From Candidatus Heimdallarchaeota archaeon (GTDB lineage Archaea > Asgardarchaeota > Heimdallarchaeia > Heimdallarchaeales > Heimdallarchaeaceae): a stretch of 64,000 nucleotides of DNA. Below are positions 43,512 to 52,600 of the stretch, piece after piece; position 1 is the first letter of the stretch; each line of letters begins with the position of its first letter. Position numbers and translations under genes: made by a program. The notes beneath the pieces are model-generated. The model made no database searches. It was not told the DNA's origin and worked only from the letters and a program-made list of their open reading frames with translations. The DNA lies in assembly GCA_019057815.1 (NCBI GenBank), contig JAHLWR010000009.1:1-64000 (forward strand), given 5' to 3'.

Positions 43512-44666
43512 TTATTGTTTTGAACCACATTTTGTACAAAACGTATTATTTTCGGGTATTTTTTCACCGCAAAAATGACAATGCTTAGTACTACCAAAAA
43601 AGAAAATATCTTCATCATCTTGAAAGGGTATTTCAACATCATCTTGAAAGGATATTTCAACATCATCTTTATTATGGTTACCTATTGGTTGTTGTTGATA
43701 TATGGATGAGTGAGGTTGATCAATAATCGAAGATGGTGGTTTGTATTGAATCGAAGAAGCTGTTATTTTTTGCTTTTTAATACTCTTTTTCTCAAGAATT
43801 ACAAAGAACCAGTACAGTAGAATGGATGATATAAAAAAGAATATTGATGACTGGTACCCAGCCAATCTCATTTCTGTCGCTTTGTTATCCTTTAAAGTTG
43901 ATGTTATTGAGGAAAGAGAAATAGCAATTATTACAATATAACCAACTAGCAGAAGACAATATGCTACATTGAAGTTTTTTTTCCTATCTTTATAATTCAT
44001 CATAAATTCAATAAAATAAGGAAAACCAATGATAGAGAATGATAAAAACCATAGCAACTGTTCAAATCCTTGATGGATTTCATCCCAGATAAGCTGTTTA
44101 AGGTCTAGACTACTTGTTCTCTGTATATATTCAGTTGAAATATCTATATAAATGCAAGAACCTTCATAATAAACGGTGCACGCAATATATTTATAGAAAC
44201 CAGATAAGGAGATATAGTAACAATCACTTTCAGGTATAATAACTGATTCACTTGATGTAAAATTAAGTATACGTCCATAAAGTTGAGTCCTTGCACTATT
44301 ATATATGGCTATATCAAATTCCCAATAACCATAGCCACGATCATCAGTAGTAATTGAAGTAAAAGTTATTTTAGTATGAGTATTATTAACAAGTTCTATT
44401 GTAAAATCGACAGTGTAGGAATGAACTATTTGATTAGTAAAATAGACATATAGTTCATCGGTAGAATAAACCTCCCACGTAGATCCTACAAGACCCTTAA
44501 AATGCCATGATGAGGGATAATACTCTTTTCGTTGATCCAATGTTGTAGAAAAATCATCTGACATTGGGTGAATTCTATCCGCGGAAGCGATTAATGAAAT
44601 GCTTACTATTATTGTTACTAAACTAATTGGTATTAATATTTTACTTGAAAATTTCAAATATATCAT
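43512..44666 (-). CDS. Membrane protein with external domain and zinc-ribbon tail
   Basis: 384 residues: N-terminal membrane segment (about 9-29), an external beta-rich domain (about 30-180), four membrane helices (about 195-305), a cytoplasmic linker, and a C-terminal zinc ribbon (CHFCGEKIPENNTFCTKCG). The linker has an in-frame 24-bp duplication (DVEISFQD, DVEIPFQD). The arrangement suggests an envelope sensor with a cytoplasmic zinc ribbon. Family not recognised. Confidence 0.6.
   Translation of the reverse strand: MIYLKFSSKILIPISLVTIIVSISLIASADRIHPMSDDFSTTLDQRKEYYPSSWHFKGLVGSTWEVYSTDELYVYFTNQIVHSYTVDFTIELVNNTHTKITFTSITTDDRGYGYWEFDIAIYNSARTQLYGRILNFTSSESVIIPESDCYYISLSGFYKYIACTVYYEGSCIYIDISTEYIQRTSSLDLKQLIWDEIHQGFEQLLWFLSFSIIGFPYFIEFMMNYKDRKKNFNVAYCLLLVGYIVIIAISLSSITSTLKDNKATEMRLAGYQSSIFFFISSILLYWFFVILEKKSIKKQKITASSIQYKPPSSIIDQPHSSIYQQQPIGNHNKDDVEISFQDDVEIPFQDDEDIFFFGSTKHCHFCGEKIPENNTFCTKCGSKQ
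43615..43668 (-). repeat. 24-bp tandem repeat inside the coding region
   Basis: The unit tatttcaacatcatcttgaaagg is repeated about twice, encoding DVEISFQD/DVEIPFQD. Confidence 0.7.
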
Positions 44667-44803
44667 TTATACTAATATAATCAGTTTATAAATATTCTCA
44701 CTTAAAACGCAGTTTCGTTGCATTTTGTCTTACCATGATTTAATTATCTTAAATTCTTTTTACACTCTAGGAGGTTGAATAATTGATTTGTAAATAAAAA
44801 TAT

Positions 44804-45334
44804 TTGTACATGAAAAGGCTTATTATTCTTTTCTTGTTGATTATCATAACAATTACAGTGATGCTAATGAGCGATAATGAAATTACTGATTTTATTAAAA
44901 ATCAAATAAAACTTGAGCACGAAATCATTGAAGCAGCTCAAGATTCTGTTAAAGATGTTAAAAATGAGTTAATAAAAGAGCTAATTCTTGCGATTTCAAT
45001 TGATTCTGAGAAACATGCTAGCTTACTTAATGCTCTCCTCACAATAAGAACCACTACAACACCATTTATCTCTGAAGAAAAAATGAAAGAACTAGCAGCT
45101 AACATCCAAAAACATATTGATCTTGAAGCAAAAGCAATTGAAACATATAAAGAACTTCTAACATATATTAGCGATGAAAAAGAGAAAATCATTATTAAAA
45201 CTATTTATCAAGATGAATTGAGACACCATGCATTACTTAAGAAGATACATAAAACAATAGTGGAGGCTGAAACTCTAGTTATTAACGATGATATGTGGAA
45301 TTTCTTGATGGAAGATGTAATTCCAAGATTTTGA
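44804..45334 (+). CDS. Ferritin-like four-helix protein with N-terminal membrane anchor
   Basis: 176 residues. A hydrophobic N-terminus (about 4-22, LIILFLLIIITITVMLM) acts as signal or anchor. It is followed by a four-helix bundle with possible metal ligands: E38/E40 in KLEHEIIEAA, D67 and H71 in SIDSEKHASLL, H104/E108/E113 in HIDLEAKAIETYKEL, and E138/H141 in QDELRHHALL. This matches the spacing of ferritin-like di-iron proteins. A role in iron or peroxide handling outside the membrane is inferred. A cytoplasmic paralogue follows 27 bases later. Confidence 0.7.
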   Translation: MYMKRLIILFLLIIITITVMLMSDNEITDFIKNQIKLEHEIIEAAQDSVKDVKNELIKELILAISIDSEKHASLLNALLTIRTTTTPFISEEKMKELAANIQKHIDLEAKAIETYKELLTYISDEKEKIIIKTIYQDELRHHALLKKIHKTIVEAETLVINDDMWNFLMEDVIPRF

Positions 45335-45361
45335 TTATAATTCGAAAAAGTAGGTGATTCT

Positions 45362-45838
45362 ATGGAAGAAAAAGAGAGAATAGAATTTTTCAAAAAACAA
45401 ATCGATCTTGAGAAACTTATTATTAAAACAGCTGAAAAATCAGTAGAAGGCTTGAAAAACGTTTTAATCAAAGAATTAATACTAGCTATATCTATTGACT
45501 CTCAAAAACATGCCAACTTGCTTAAAGCTCTTGTAGCAATGCATACACTCCCAACTCCTATGATAAAGGAAGAATTATCTGAAGAGTTAGCAGCTAACAT
45601 TCAAAAACACATTTATCTTGAAGCAAAAGCAATTGAAACTTACAAGGAATTATTGACTATAACAGTTGATGAGAAAGAAAAGATTATTATTCAAACTATA
45701 CTTAAAGACGAGATAAGACATCATAAAATATTGAAAACGATACATGAAACAATAGTGAAAAAAGAGACACTCACAGAAGAAGCAATATGGCAAATGATGT
45801 GGGATGATTCAGTTTCGCACGGAAGTCCAGGCGGATAA
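45362..45838 (+). CDS. Ferritin-like four-helix protein, cytoplasmic paralogue
   Basis: 158 residues, closely related to the preceding protein but without its hydrophobic N-terminus. Conserved ligand candidates: E19 in DLEKLIIKTAE, D and H in SIDSQKHANLL, H/E/E in HIYLEAKAIETYKEL, and E/H in KDEIRHHKIL. The C-terminus adds a short tail (MMWDDSVSHGSPGG). AGGTGAT precedes the ATG. The two genes are a tandem duplication and probably one operon, giving membrane-side and cytoplasmic versions of one function. Confidence 0.72.
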   Translation: MEEKERIEFFKKQIDLEKLIIKTAEKSVEGLKNVLIKELILAISIDSQKHANLLKALVAMHTLPTPMIKEELSEELAANIQKHIYLEAKAIETYKELLTITVDEKEKIIIQTILKDEIRHHKILKTIHETIVKKETLTEEAIWQMMWDDSVSHGSPGG

Positions 45839-45905
45839 TAACTTCGTAATATTAAAAGAATGGAAAAAAGAATAAAGAAAACCTTTACTCTTATTTTTTA
45901 TCCCA

Positions 45906-47627
45906 CTAGTTTTCTTTACTAATTTTCATATTTTTGCTTGGTATTGGGATATCCACGGTTTTTTGTTCCTCTGTAGATTTCTTTCGTAAATCTTTTCTCA
46001 GAACTTTACCCAAGGTTGTTCTTGGTAATTCCTTAACATATTCTATTTGTCTAGGAACTTTGTATGGTGCAAGACTTTTCTTACAGTATTCTCGTATTTC
46101 TTCCAGAGTTAGTTCTTCATGTCCTGGTTCAGCTACGATGTAAGCTTTGACTAGTTCTGAATGTTTATCATCTTTGATACCAATTACTCCTGTCATGTTA
46201 ATTGCTGGATGAGCATATAGAATTTCTTCTACATCTCTTGGCCAAACTTTGTAACCAGAGACAATAATTAGATCCTTAGCTCTGTCAACAATTCTGAAGA
46301 AACCCTCTTCGTCAGTTTTTGCAATATCTCCTGTTCGAAGCCATCCTTTTACTAACACGTTTTCACTTGCTTCTTTAGCATTCCAATATCCTTTCATCAC
46401 ACAAGGACTTCTGATCCAAAGTTCTCCTGTTTTGCCATATTCTTGAATCTCTTCTTGAGTATCTAAATCAACTACCATTGCCAAAGTATTAGGAATTGGT
46501 AAACCTATTGATCCGATTTTTCTTTTCTTCCTATTCGCAGGATTAATATGTGTTACTGGAGAGCTTTCAGATAAACCATATCCCTCAATTAAAACTGTTC
46601 CAGTGACATTTTCAAACTTTTGTGTGGTTGTTTGAGGTAATCCTTCACCACCAGAAATACACAGAATCAATGAGGAGAGGTCATATTTCTTTATATCAGG
46701 GTGTTCAGCTAATTTTTGGAAGAGAATAGGTACTGCGTTCATAAAATGAGGTTTACATTTGTTAACCACTTCTAATATGTTTTTCAAGTTTCTTGCATCA
46801 GGTATGAGAAGGATCAATGCTGCAGTAATTGTACCCCATAAGAATGAAGTAGATAAGCCAAAAATGTGAGAAAAAGGTAAAACACCCATCATTATATATT
46901 GTTCTTTAGGCTTTACAATCCAATTATCCCATACAGCAATCATTTTAGATTGAGCTACTAGATTGAAATGTGTTAACATAGCACCTTTCATGATACCTGT
47001 AGTTCCGCCTGTATACTGCAAAACTGCTACATCTTCTTTTGGATTCATTTCGGTTACTATTCTAGTATTTTTACCTTCTTTTACAAGTGCTTTGAACCTT
47101 TGTTCGTTCTTTATTTTGGGATTTTTAATACCAATAAAGAGCTTGTATAGGAATTTTGTTATAGGTGGTAATTCTTCTGCTATTGAAGATATAATAACAT
47201 GTTCTAACTTTGTTTCATGTTGAATCTCTCTGATTTCATTAAGAAACATATCAAGTGATATTAGAATCTTAGCTTCACTATCTTGAAGTTGATATCTGAT
47301 CTCTTTTGCTGTATATAGTGGGTTTATAGCTGTGATAATTGCTCCTAGAGATAAAGTCGCCCAAAATGATGTCACAAATTGAGGACAATTAGGCATTAAG
47401 ACTGCTACTCTGTCTCCTTTTCTCACTCCAAGTTTTTTAAGAGAGTTTGCAAATCTATTTACTTGTTCTTCTACTTCTTGATATGATTTTATTTTTCCTT
47501 GAAAATGTATTGAAGGACGTTCAGGATAACTATCAGCTGATTTTCGAAAAATATCTATTAATGTTATGTCAGGAATAGACATTTCGTGAGTTATTCCATC
47601 ACAATATTTCCATCGATTTTGCTCCAT
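45906..47627 (-). CDS. Acyl-CoA ligase (AMP-forming, long-chain type)
   Basis: 573 residues of the ANL superfamily: P-loop VLQYTGGTTGIMKGAMLTH (about 200-218), GYGLSESSPVTHIN, WLRTGDIAKTDEEGFFRIVDRAKDLIIVSGYKVWPRDVEE, and the C-terminal catalytic lysine in LPRTTLGKVLRKDL. It activates a carboxylic acid to acyl-CoA through acyl-AMP. GYKVWPRDVEE in place of the usual GYNV/KIYPxEVE is similar to archaeal long-chain fatty acid CoA ligases. No beta-oxidation genes are adjacent. The start is ATG at 47627. Confidence 0.88.
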   Translation of the reverse strand: MEQNRWKYCDGITHEMSIPDITLIDIFRKSADSYPERPSIHFQGKIKSYQEVEEQVNRFANSLKKLGVRKGDRVAVLMPNCPQFVTSFWATLSLGAIITAINPLYTAKEIRYQLQDSEAKILISLDMFLNEIREIQHETKLEHVIISSIAEELPPITKFLYKLFIGIKNPKIKNEQRFKALVKEGKNTRIVTEMNPKEDVAVLQYTGGTTGIMKGAMLTHFNLVAQSKMIAVWDNWIVKPKEQYIMMGVLPFSHIFGLSTSFLWGTITAALILLIPDARNLKNILEVVNKCKPHFMNAVPILFQKLAEHPDIKKYDLSSLILCISGGEGLPQTTTQKFENVTGTVLIEGYGLSESSPVTHINPANRKKRKIGSIGLPIPNTLAMVVDLDTQEEIQEYGKTGELWIRSPCVMKGYWNAKEASENVLVKGWLRTGDIAKTDEEGFFRIVDRAKDLIIVSGYKVWPRDVEEILYAHPAINMTGVIGIKDDKHSELVKAYIVAEPGHEELTLEEIREYCKKSLAPYKVPRQIEYVKELPRTTLGKVLRKDLRKKSTEEQKTVDIPIPSKNMKISKEN

Positions 47628-47835
47628 AAGAATCTCTTCACTACTCTTCTAATTTGGGATTTTCTACTAGGTTACTTATATAATTTTCGAAAATACCGAA
47701 ATAAAACTGAAAATAAGAGCACCTAAACAAGTTTTAATATTTTCTTAAACTAGTTTAGCAACACATACCCGATATATCTACAAATCGTAATAGATTTATA
47801 ACAAAACCTTTTTCTTTCTGTTTTCCACACTTAAC

Positions 47836-48036
47836 ATGATGAAGATCGTTGTTAGTTCAAAGAGCGAGAGAGATATTATGATGAAATTGCTTGATTATCT
47901 CAAGAATAAAGATATAGACTTTTACTTAGATTTTGAAGATCCTTTATCTTTTCAGTTAGAGGAATTCATGGTAGAATTATGTTTAAGTGATATAGAAATC
48001 GATAAAAATGAACCAGCAACTGAGATTCTCAAATAA
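47836..48036 (+). CDS. Small uncharacterised protein upstream of the threonine-synthase-like gene
   Basis: 66 residues (MMKIVVSSKSERDIMMKLLD, then YLDFEDPLSFQLEEFMVELC), alternating strand and helix, acidic. It ends 20 bases before the next gene and probably shares its transcript. No family recognised. Confidence 0.5.
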   Translation: MMKIVVSSKSERDIMMKLLDYLKNKDIDFYLDFEDPLSFQLEEFMVELCLSDIEIDKNEPATEILK

Positions 48037-48056
48037 TCAACATAACTGGGATAAGA

Positions 48057-49400
48057 ATGACTAATATTGAAGTATTCTGTGAAAAATGCAAGACGATTAC
48101 AAACACAACAAAACTTTGGTGTGATAAATGCAAAGAACTGAACAAAGTACAGCCTATAGAAGCGTATTCTTATTCAAATTATAAACTTTCAACAATGTGG
48201 TCATTAAGCGATTTTCTTCCTCAATTCAATAAAATAATGACTCTTTCTGAAGGTAACACTCCTTGTACAAAAATATCTAGAGATAAACAAATTAAAGATT
48301 TGATACTGAAACTGGAGTTCCGTAATCCAACAGGTTCTTTTAGAGATCGAGCAGCTTCAGTTATTGTATCTGATGCATTAAATAAGAAACAAAAGAAAAT
48401 AGTTGGAGCAAGTACAGGATCGTTTAATATTAGTCTAGCCGCTTATTCCGCTAAAGCAGGAATTATATCGACCAACATATTACCTCTTAATCTTGATTTG
48501 TCAAAAAAAGAACAAATACAATTATACGGAGGAGAAATTAAAGAGATAGGAGAAACAGTAGAAGAAGCAGTAAAATTTGCATGTGAATATTCAAGAACTA
48601 CAAGCAGTTATCTAGCAACTCCTGAGAGTAATATACTAACAATAGAAGGACAGAAAACAATAGCGCTAGAATTAGTCATCCAAAAGAAAGAAATAAGCTC
48701 CATAATAATTCCAAAAGGTTCAGGAACTTTGATTCTTTCTATCTTCAGAGGATATGAAGATGCCATTAAATCAGGATGGATTGAGGATATTCCGAGTATC
48801 TATGCTGTATCTCTAGAACGAACCCATGTTTCACATTTTGCAGAGTCTTTGGAATCAAAACCCTCGAAATTGCATGAAGAAGTGAAAAAAATAATCGTTC
48901 AAACAAAGGGAAAAGAGATTAAGATAGATGCAAGTGAAATGATAGAAGAAGCAATGAAACTAGCTAAGAATGAAGGTTTATTTATTGAACCTGCATCAGC
49001 TTCAGTTATAGCAGCAGCTCATCAACTAGTTAAAACAGAACAGATTAATGTTAGCCAATCAGTAGGTATACTTACCGGAACAGGTATAAATGCATTGAAT
49101 ATCTTTGCTTCACAATTAAGAGGACATCAGAAAGCTGTTTGGGGGCTTTCTCAGAGTTCAACAACTAAATTTGAGATTCTAAATCTCATTACGAATAAGA
49201 AAGCAAACTATGGAATCTCAATTTGGAACTCGCTAGGACGAAGCCCTACAAAACAGTCCATTTATCAACACTTAAACCAATTAGAAAAAAAAGGGTTGAT
49301 AAGTGTCCTAGAACCAAAAATGAAGCAGAAAAAGTACAAAATAACAAGAAAAGGATTGGAAACAATAGAAAGAATGAGAGCACTAATTGATTATGTCTAA
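48057..49400 (+). CDS. Threonine-synthase-like protein without PLP lysine, fused to a winged helix
   Basis: 447 residues. An N-terminal zinc ribbon (C8, C11, C22, C25) precedes a fold-type II PLP-enzyme domain (about 60-365). In true threonine synthases the PLP lysine lies in SFKDRG; here the motif is NPTGSFRDRAAS with R96. The cofactor-binding asparagine region STGN is replaced by STGSFN, and the phosphate loop GNGG-type is IPKGSGTLIL. The fold remains (EPASASVIAAAHQL, ILTGTGINALN). Residues about 375-447 form a winged helix (RSPTKQSIYQHLNQLEKKGL, KKYKITRKGLETIERM). So catalysis is unlikely, and a ligand-sensing transcription regulator is the better guess. Confidence 0.8.
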   Translation: MTNIEVFCEKCKTITNTTKLWCDKCKELNKVQPIEAYSYSNYKLSTMWSLSDFLPQFNKIMTLSEGNTPCTKISRDKQIKDLILKLEFRNPTGSFRDRAASVIVSDALNKKQKKIVGASTGSFNISLAAYSAKAGIISTNILPLNLDLSKKEQIQLYGGEIKEIGETVEEAVKFACEYSRTTSSYLATPESNILTIEGQKTIALELVIQKKEISSIIIPKGSGTLILSIFRGYEDAIKSGWIEDIPSIYAVSLERTHVSHFAESLESKPSKLHEEVKKIIVQTKGKEIKIDASEMIEEAMKLAKNEGLFIEPASASVIAAAHQLVKTEQINVSQSVGILTGTGINALNIFASQLRGHQKAVWGLSQSSTTKFEILNLITNKKANYGISIWNSLGRSPTKQSIYQHLNQLEKKGLISVLEPKMKQKKYKITRKGLETIERMRALIDYV

Positions 49401-49693
49401 TTCTCCAAGAATATTGAAAGAGATAAAGATGACCTTTTCTATAGTAGATAGTTTCTGAAATATGCGAAATGCATTCCATTTATTTGCCTTGGGATTAACT
49501 CTCCCATCATATCTCTCTCTTATTTTGTCTTATAAATAACTCATTCTATCCAAAAAAAGTCACTTTTTATACTAGATATTTCACCTGAAAATAAAGGATT
49601 GAGAAAGGATTAGTTGCACTAATATTCTTCTATATACTTCTTCATTCAAAAAATTTTATAAACCGAATAAAAAAGAAAAGTAACTGTGATTAT

Positions 49694-52600
49694 ATGAGGT
49701 ATAGAAGATTTATAGTTATTAGTTCCATACTTGTCTTACTTCTAAATGTTAGCTTGACAGTTCAAGCTGACGAAGAGAATTTGTTATATTTCATCAGTTT
49801 AACTAGCAATGAAGAAATCTTTGAAGCCTATCCTGTACTTGATTCAGATGGATATCTTCACCTTTTCATTCACATGATCAATAAACAAGGATACGTGTTT
49901 CTTCACCAGTTTTATAATGAAACAGGACTCCAAATTGAAACACTTGAAGAGGATGTTCAAGAGATAGAAATTATAACTCACCATCTTTATGAAAATCCTT
50001 ATGTTTCACTTCTTTACGTTGTTTACTCTGTAACTTCCTCTTCTGGTGGAAAAGAAATCAAACGCTTTACTTGGACTTCTGAAGAAACTCGTATTTCTTC
50101 GATTATGTATATTGATGAAGAAGATATCCGCAGTTACATGCCATATTTCGATGTTAAATTTAAGGATGGAGTAATGCACGTTTTATATGCTCTTTATGAT
50201 AGGGATGATATGGCTAATTTGAATGTTAGTCATATAATGGTGGTTGGACTTCCAAAGCAAGATGATTATATCATCCCAAGTATGTTAGATCCTTATACAA
50301 GATTCTCGAGAGATATACTCGATATTGTTATTGATGAAAATATGGATTTGTGGTATATATATCGAACAGATTACGATATGTTTGGTGTGAAACAAGACAC
50401 ATTTGGAATAGGTATTGCTAAACTTGAAAATAGTATTGCTAACTATACTACTTCTTTAGATATCCCTGAAGTTACTTATGATGTTGACAAAATCAAAACT
50501 CAAATAGGAGTTGATGGTCTTTTCTCTTTTATGTTTGTCGAAACTAGAAAAGTGCATTGGTGCAATTTTGATGGTACACATATTACAAAAGAATCTCAAT
50601 CAATTATTCACAACAATCCCATAGACTTTATCTATATAGCAGATTCTGAAAATAAACATATGTTACTAACAAATCTGCAAGATAATGGTGAATATGTTAC
50701 AAACTATTATGGTTACTTTGAATCAGGAATATGGAGTTACATACCTATTTCCACTGAAAAACCAATAGGTCTTGATGATTACAATAGTTATTTAGATTTT
50801 GAAAATTATCTTATTACATACGTTACAATCTTGAATCCAAGCAATTTTGCCCCAGAAGGATTAGAATTCAGAGAAACATCTGGTTTAGCTCTAAAAATTT
50901 TATCTAGTAATGATTTAGATACCTCTTTTCTTATGATAGGTTTCACTAGTTTTAACCCACGAAAAGAGTTCTGGCAGAAAAACTGGGAGTTGATAGCTGT
51001 ATCAATAGTAAGTTCTTTAGCTGGTTTAGGTTTGTTGACTTTTCTATGGATTAAGAGCTCTAAGAAGATAAAACGCTTTTTCTTTGATTCTCAAGTAGGA
51101 GATTTCAATAAATTCTTCCTAGTATTCTTAAATGTCTGGAGGGTGTTTTCCAATTTTGGAGGTTTAATAAAGTCAATCTGGCTTTCTAATAAGAAACGGA
51201 CAATTCTAACAATAATTGGTTTTGTGATAACTGGGTATCTTATAAGTTCTGCACTTGTGATAGCTCAATCTGAAGAATCAGCAATGATTAAAGCTTACTA
51301 TCGTGCCAACCCAATGATTTCAAATCGTTTAGCAACAGGAATTATCGATACAACGTTCTTCTCACCTAATGAGCCTGTAAATATATCAGCATCATATGGT
51401 TTTCAAGCTAATCAAGAATTAGTTGATCTATATTCTAATTCCAACTTACAAAATTACATAGGTAGAATAGATAGTGTGTTTTATTTCCTATCAAAAGTAT
51501 ATTCGCCGAATTACACAATGACACAAGATTATAGAATGACAGGTTTACCTGATTCAACAATTGATTACTTCTCATCGATAATTACAGAAGGTCGTGCACC
51601 TCAAAACTCCAATGAAATTCTCATTAGAGGGGATGTAGCCCGTCTAGCTCATGTAGAAATAAACGATACTTTTTCTATGATTGCTAGTAGAGAAGATGTA
51701 GGATCTGAGGTACAAGATTATCTACTTCCAATGAAGATTGTAGGAATATATGAAAGGTACAATGTCGCTCAAATACGCAAAATTTCCGCGTTTTTAGATG
51801 TGTCTAATGATCTCTATTCTTTGATTGAAACATCTGCAATTCTGACACTTCAAACAAATTTCTTCTATATATTATCTGAAGGGGATCGGATGAATCTCAA
51901 TGTGAGAGGTGTTTTCCAGATATTTTTTGATTTTCACGATTTTAAAATAGCGGATAGAAAAACGATTATTAGTGGACAAAAAGCTATGCAAGGTATAATC
52001 TTTTCTTTTAGTTTTGATAATAAAGCTTCAATCGTAACATCAAACGAAATTGAGACATTTTTTACAAACTTTGATGATTATTATATAAACAATATTTCAA
52101 GATTGATAGCTTTTGCTATACCTGTAGTGCTATTATCAATTTTTATGGTCTTTGATGTTTCAGAACTGTTTTCCAACAGCTATAATCGAGAGATAGAAAT
52201 TCTAAAAGGTCGGGGATTATCCACGAGAAGAGTTACATTTATCTATTTAGTAATAAGACTTTTGGAGATTGTACTAGCTAGCATAATAAGCTATGGATTA
52301 GCTCTTCTAACAGCGATACCATTGATAAAAATCAATGGTTTCATAAAATTCACTAATACTGATACACAACTTGTTCCTGGTAACGTTGTTGCAATAATGG
52401 GTATCGTAGCATCTTTATTGTTTGTGATTTCAATTCCAAAAATAATTATTATAGCTGTTAGAAGAAGGAGAATAGAAAAACAACCTAATAAAATTGTGAA
52501 AATCCTCAAATTTATCTCCTGGCGGGATATGTTCTTCGTAGGTATGGGACTAGGATTGTTTATATATTTCTTAGGAATGACACAAGATGCTCATCACGCG

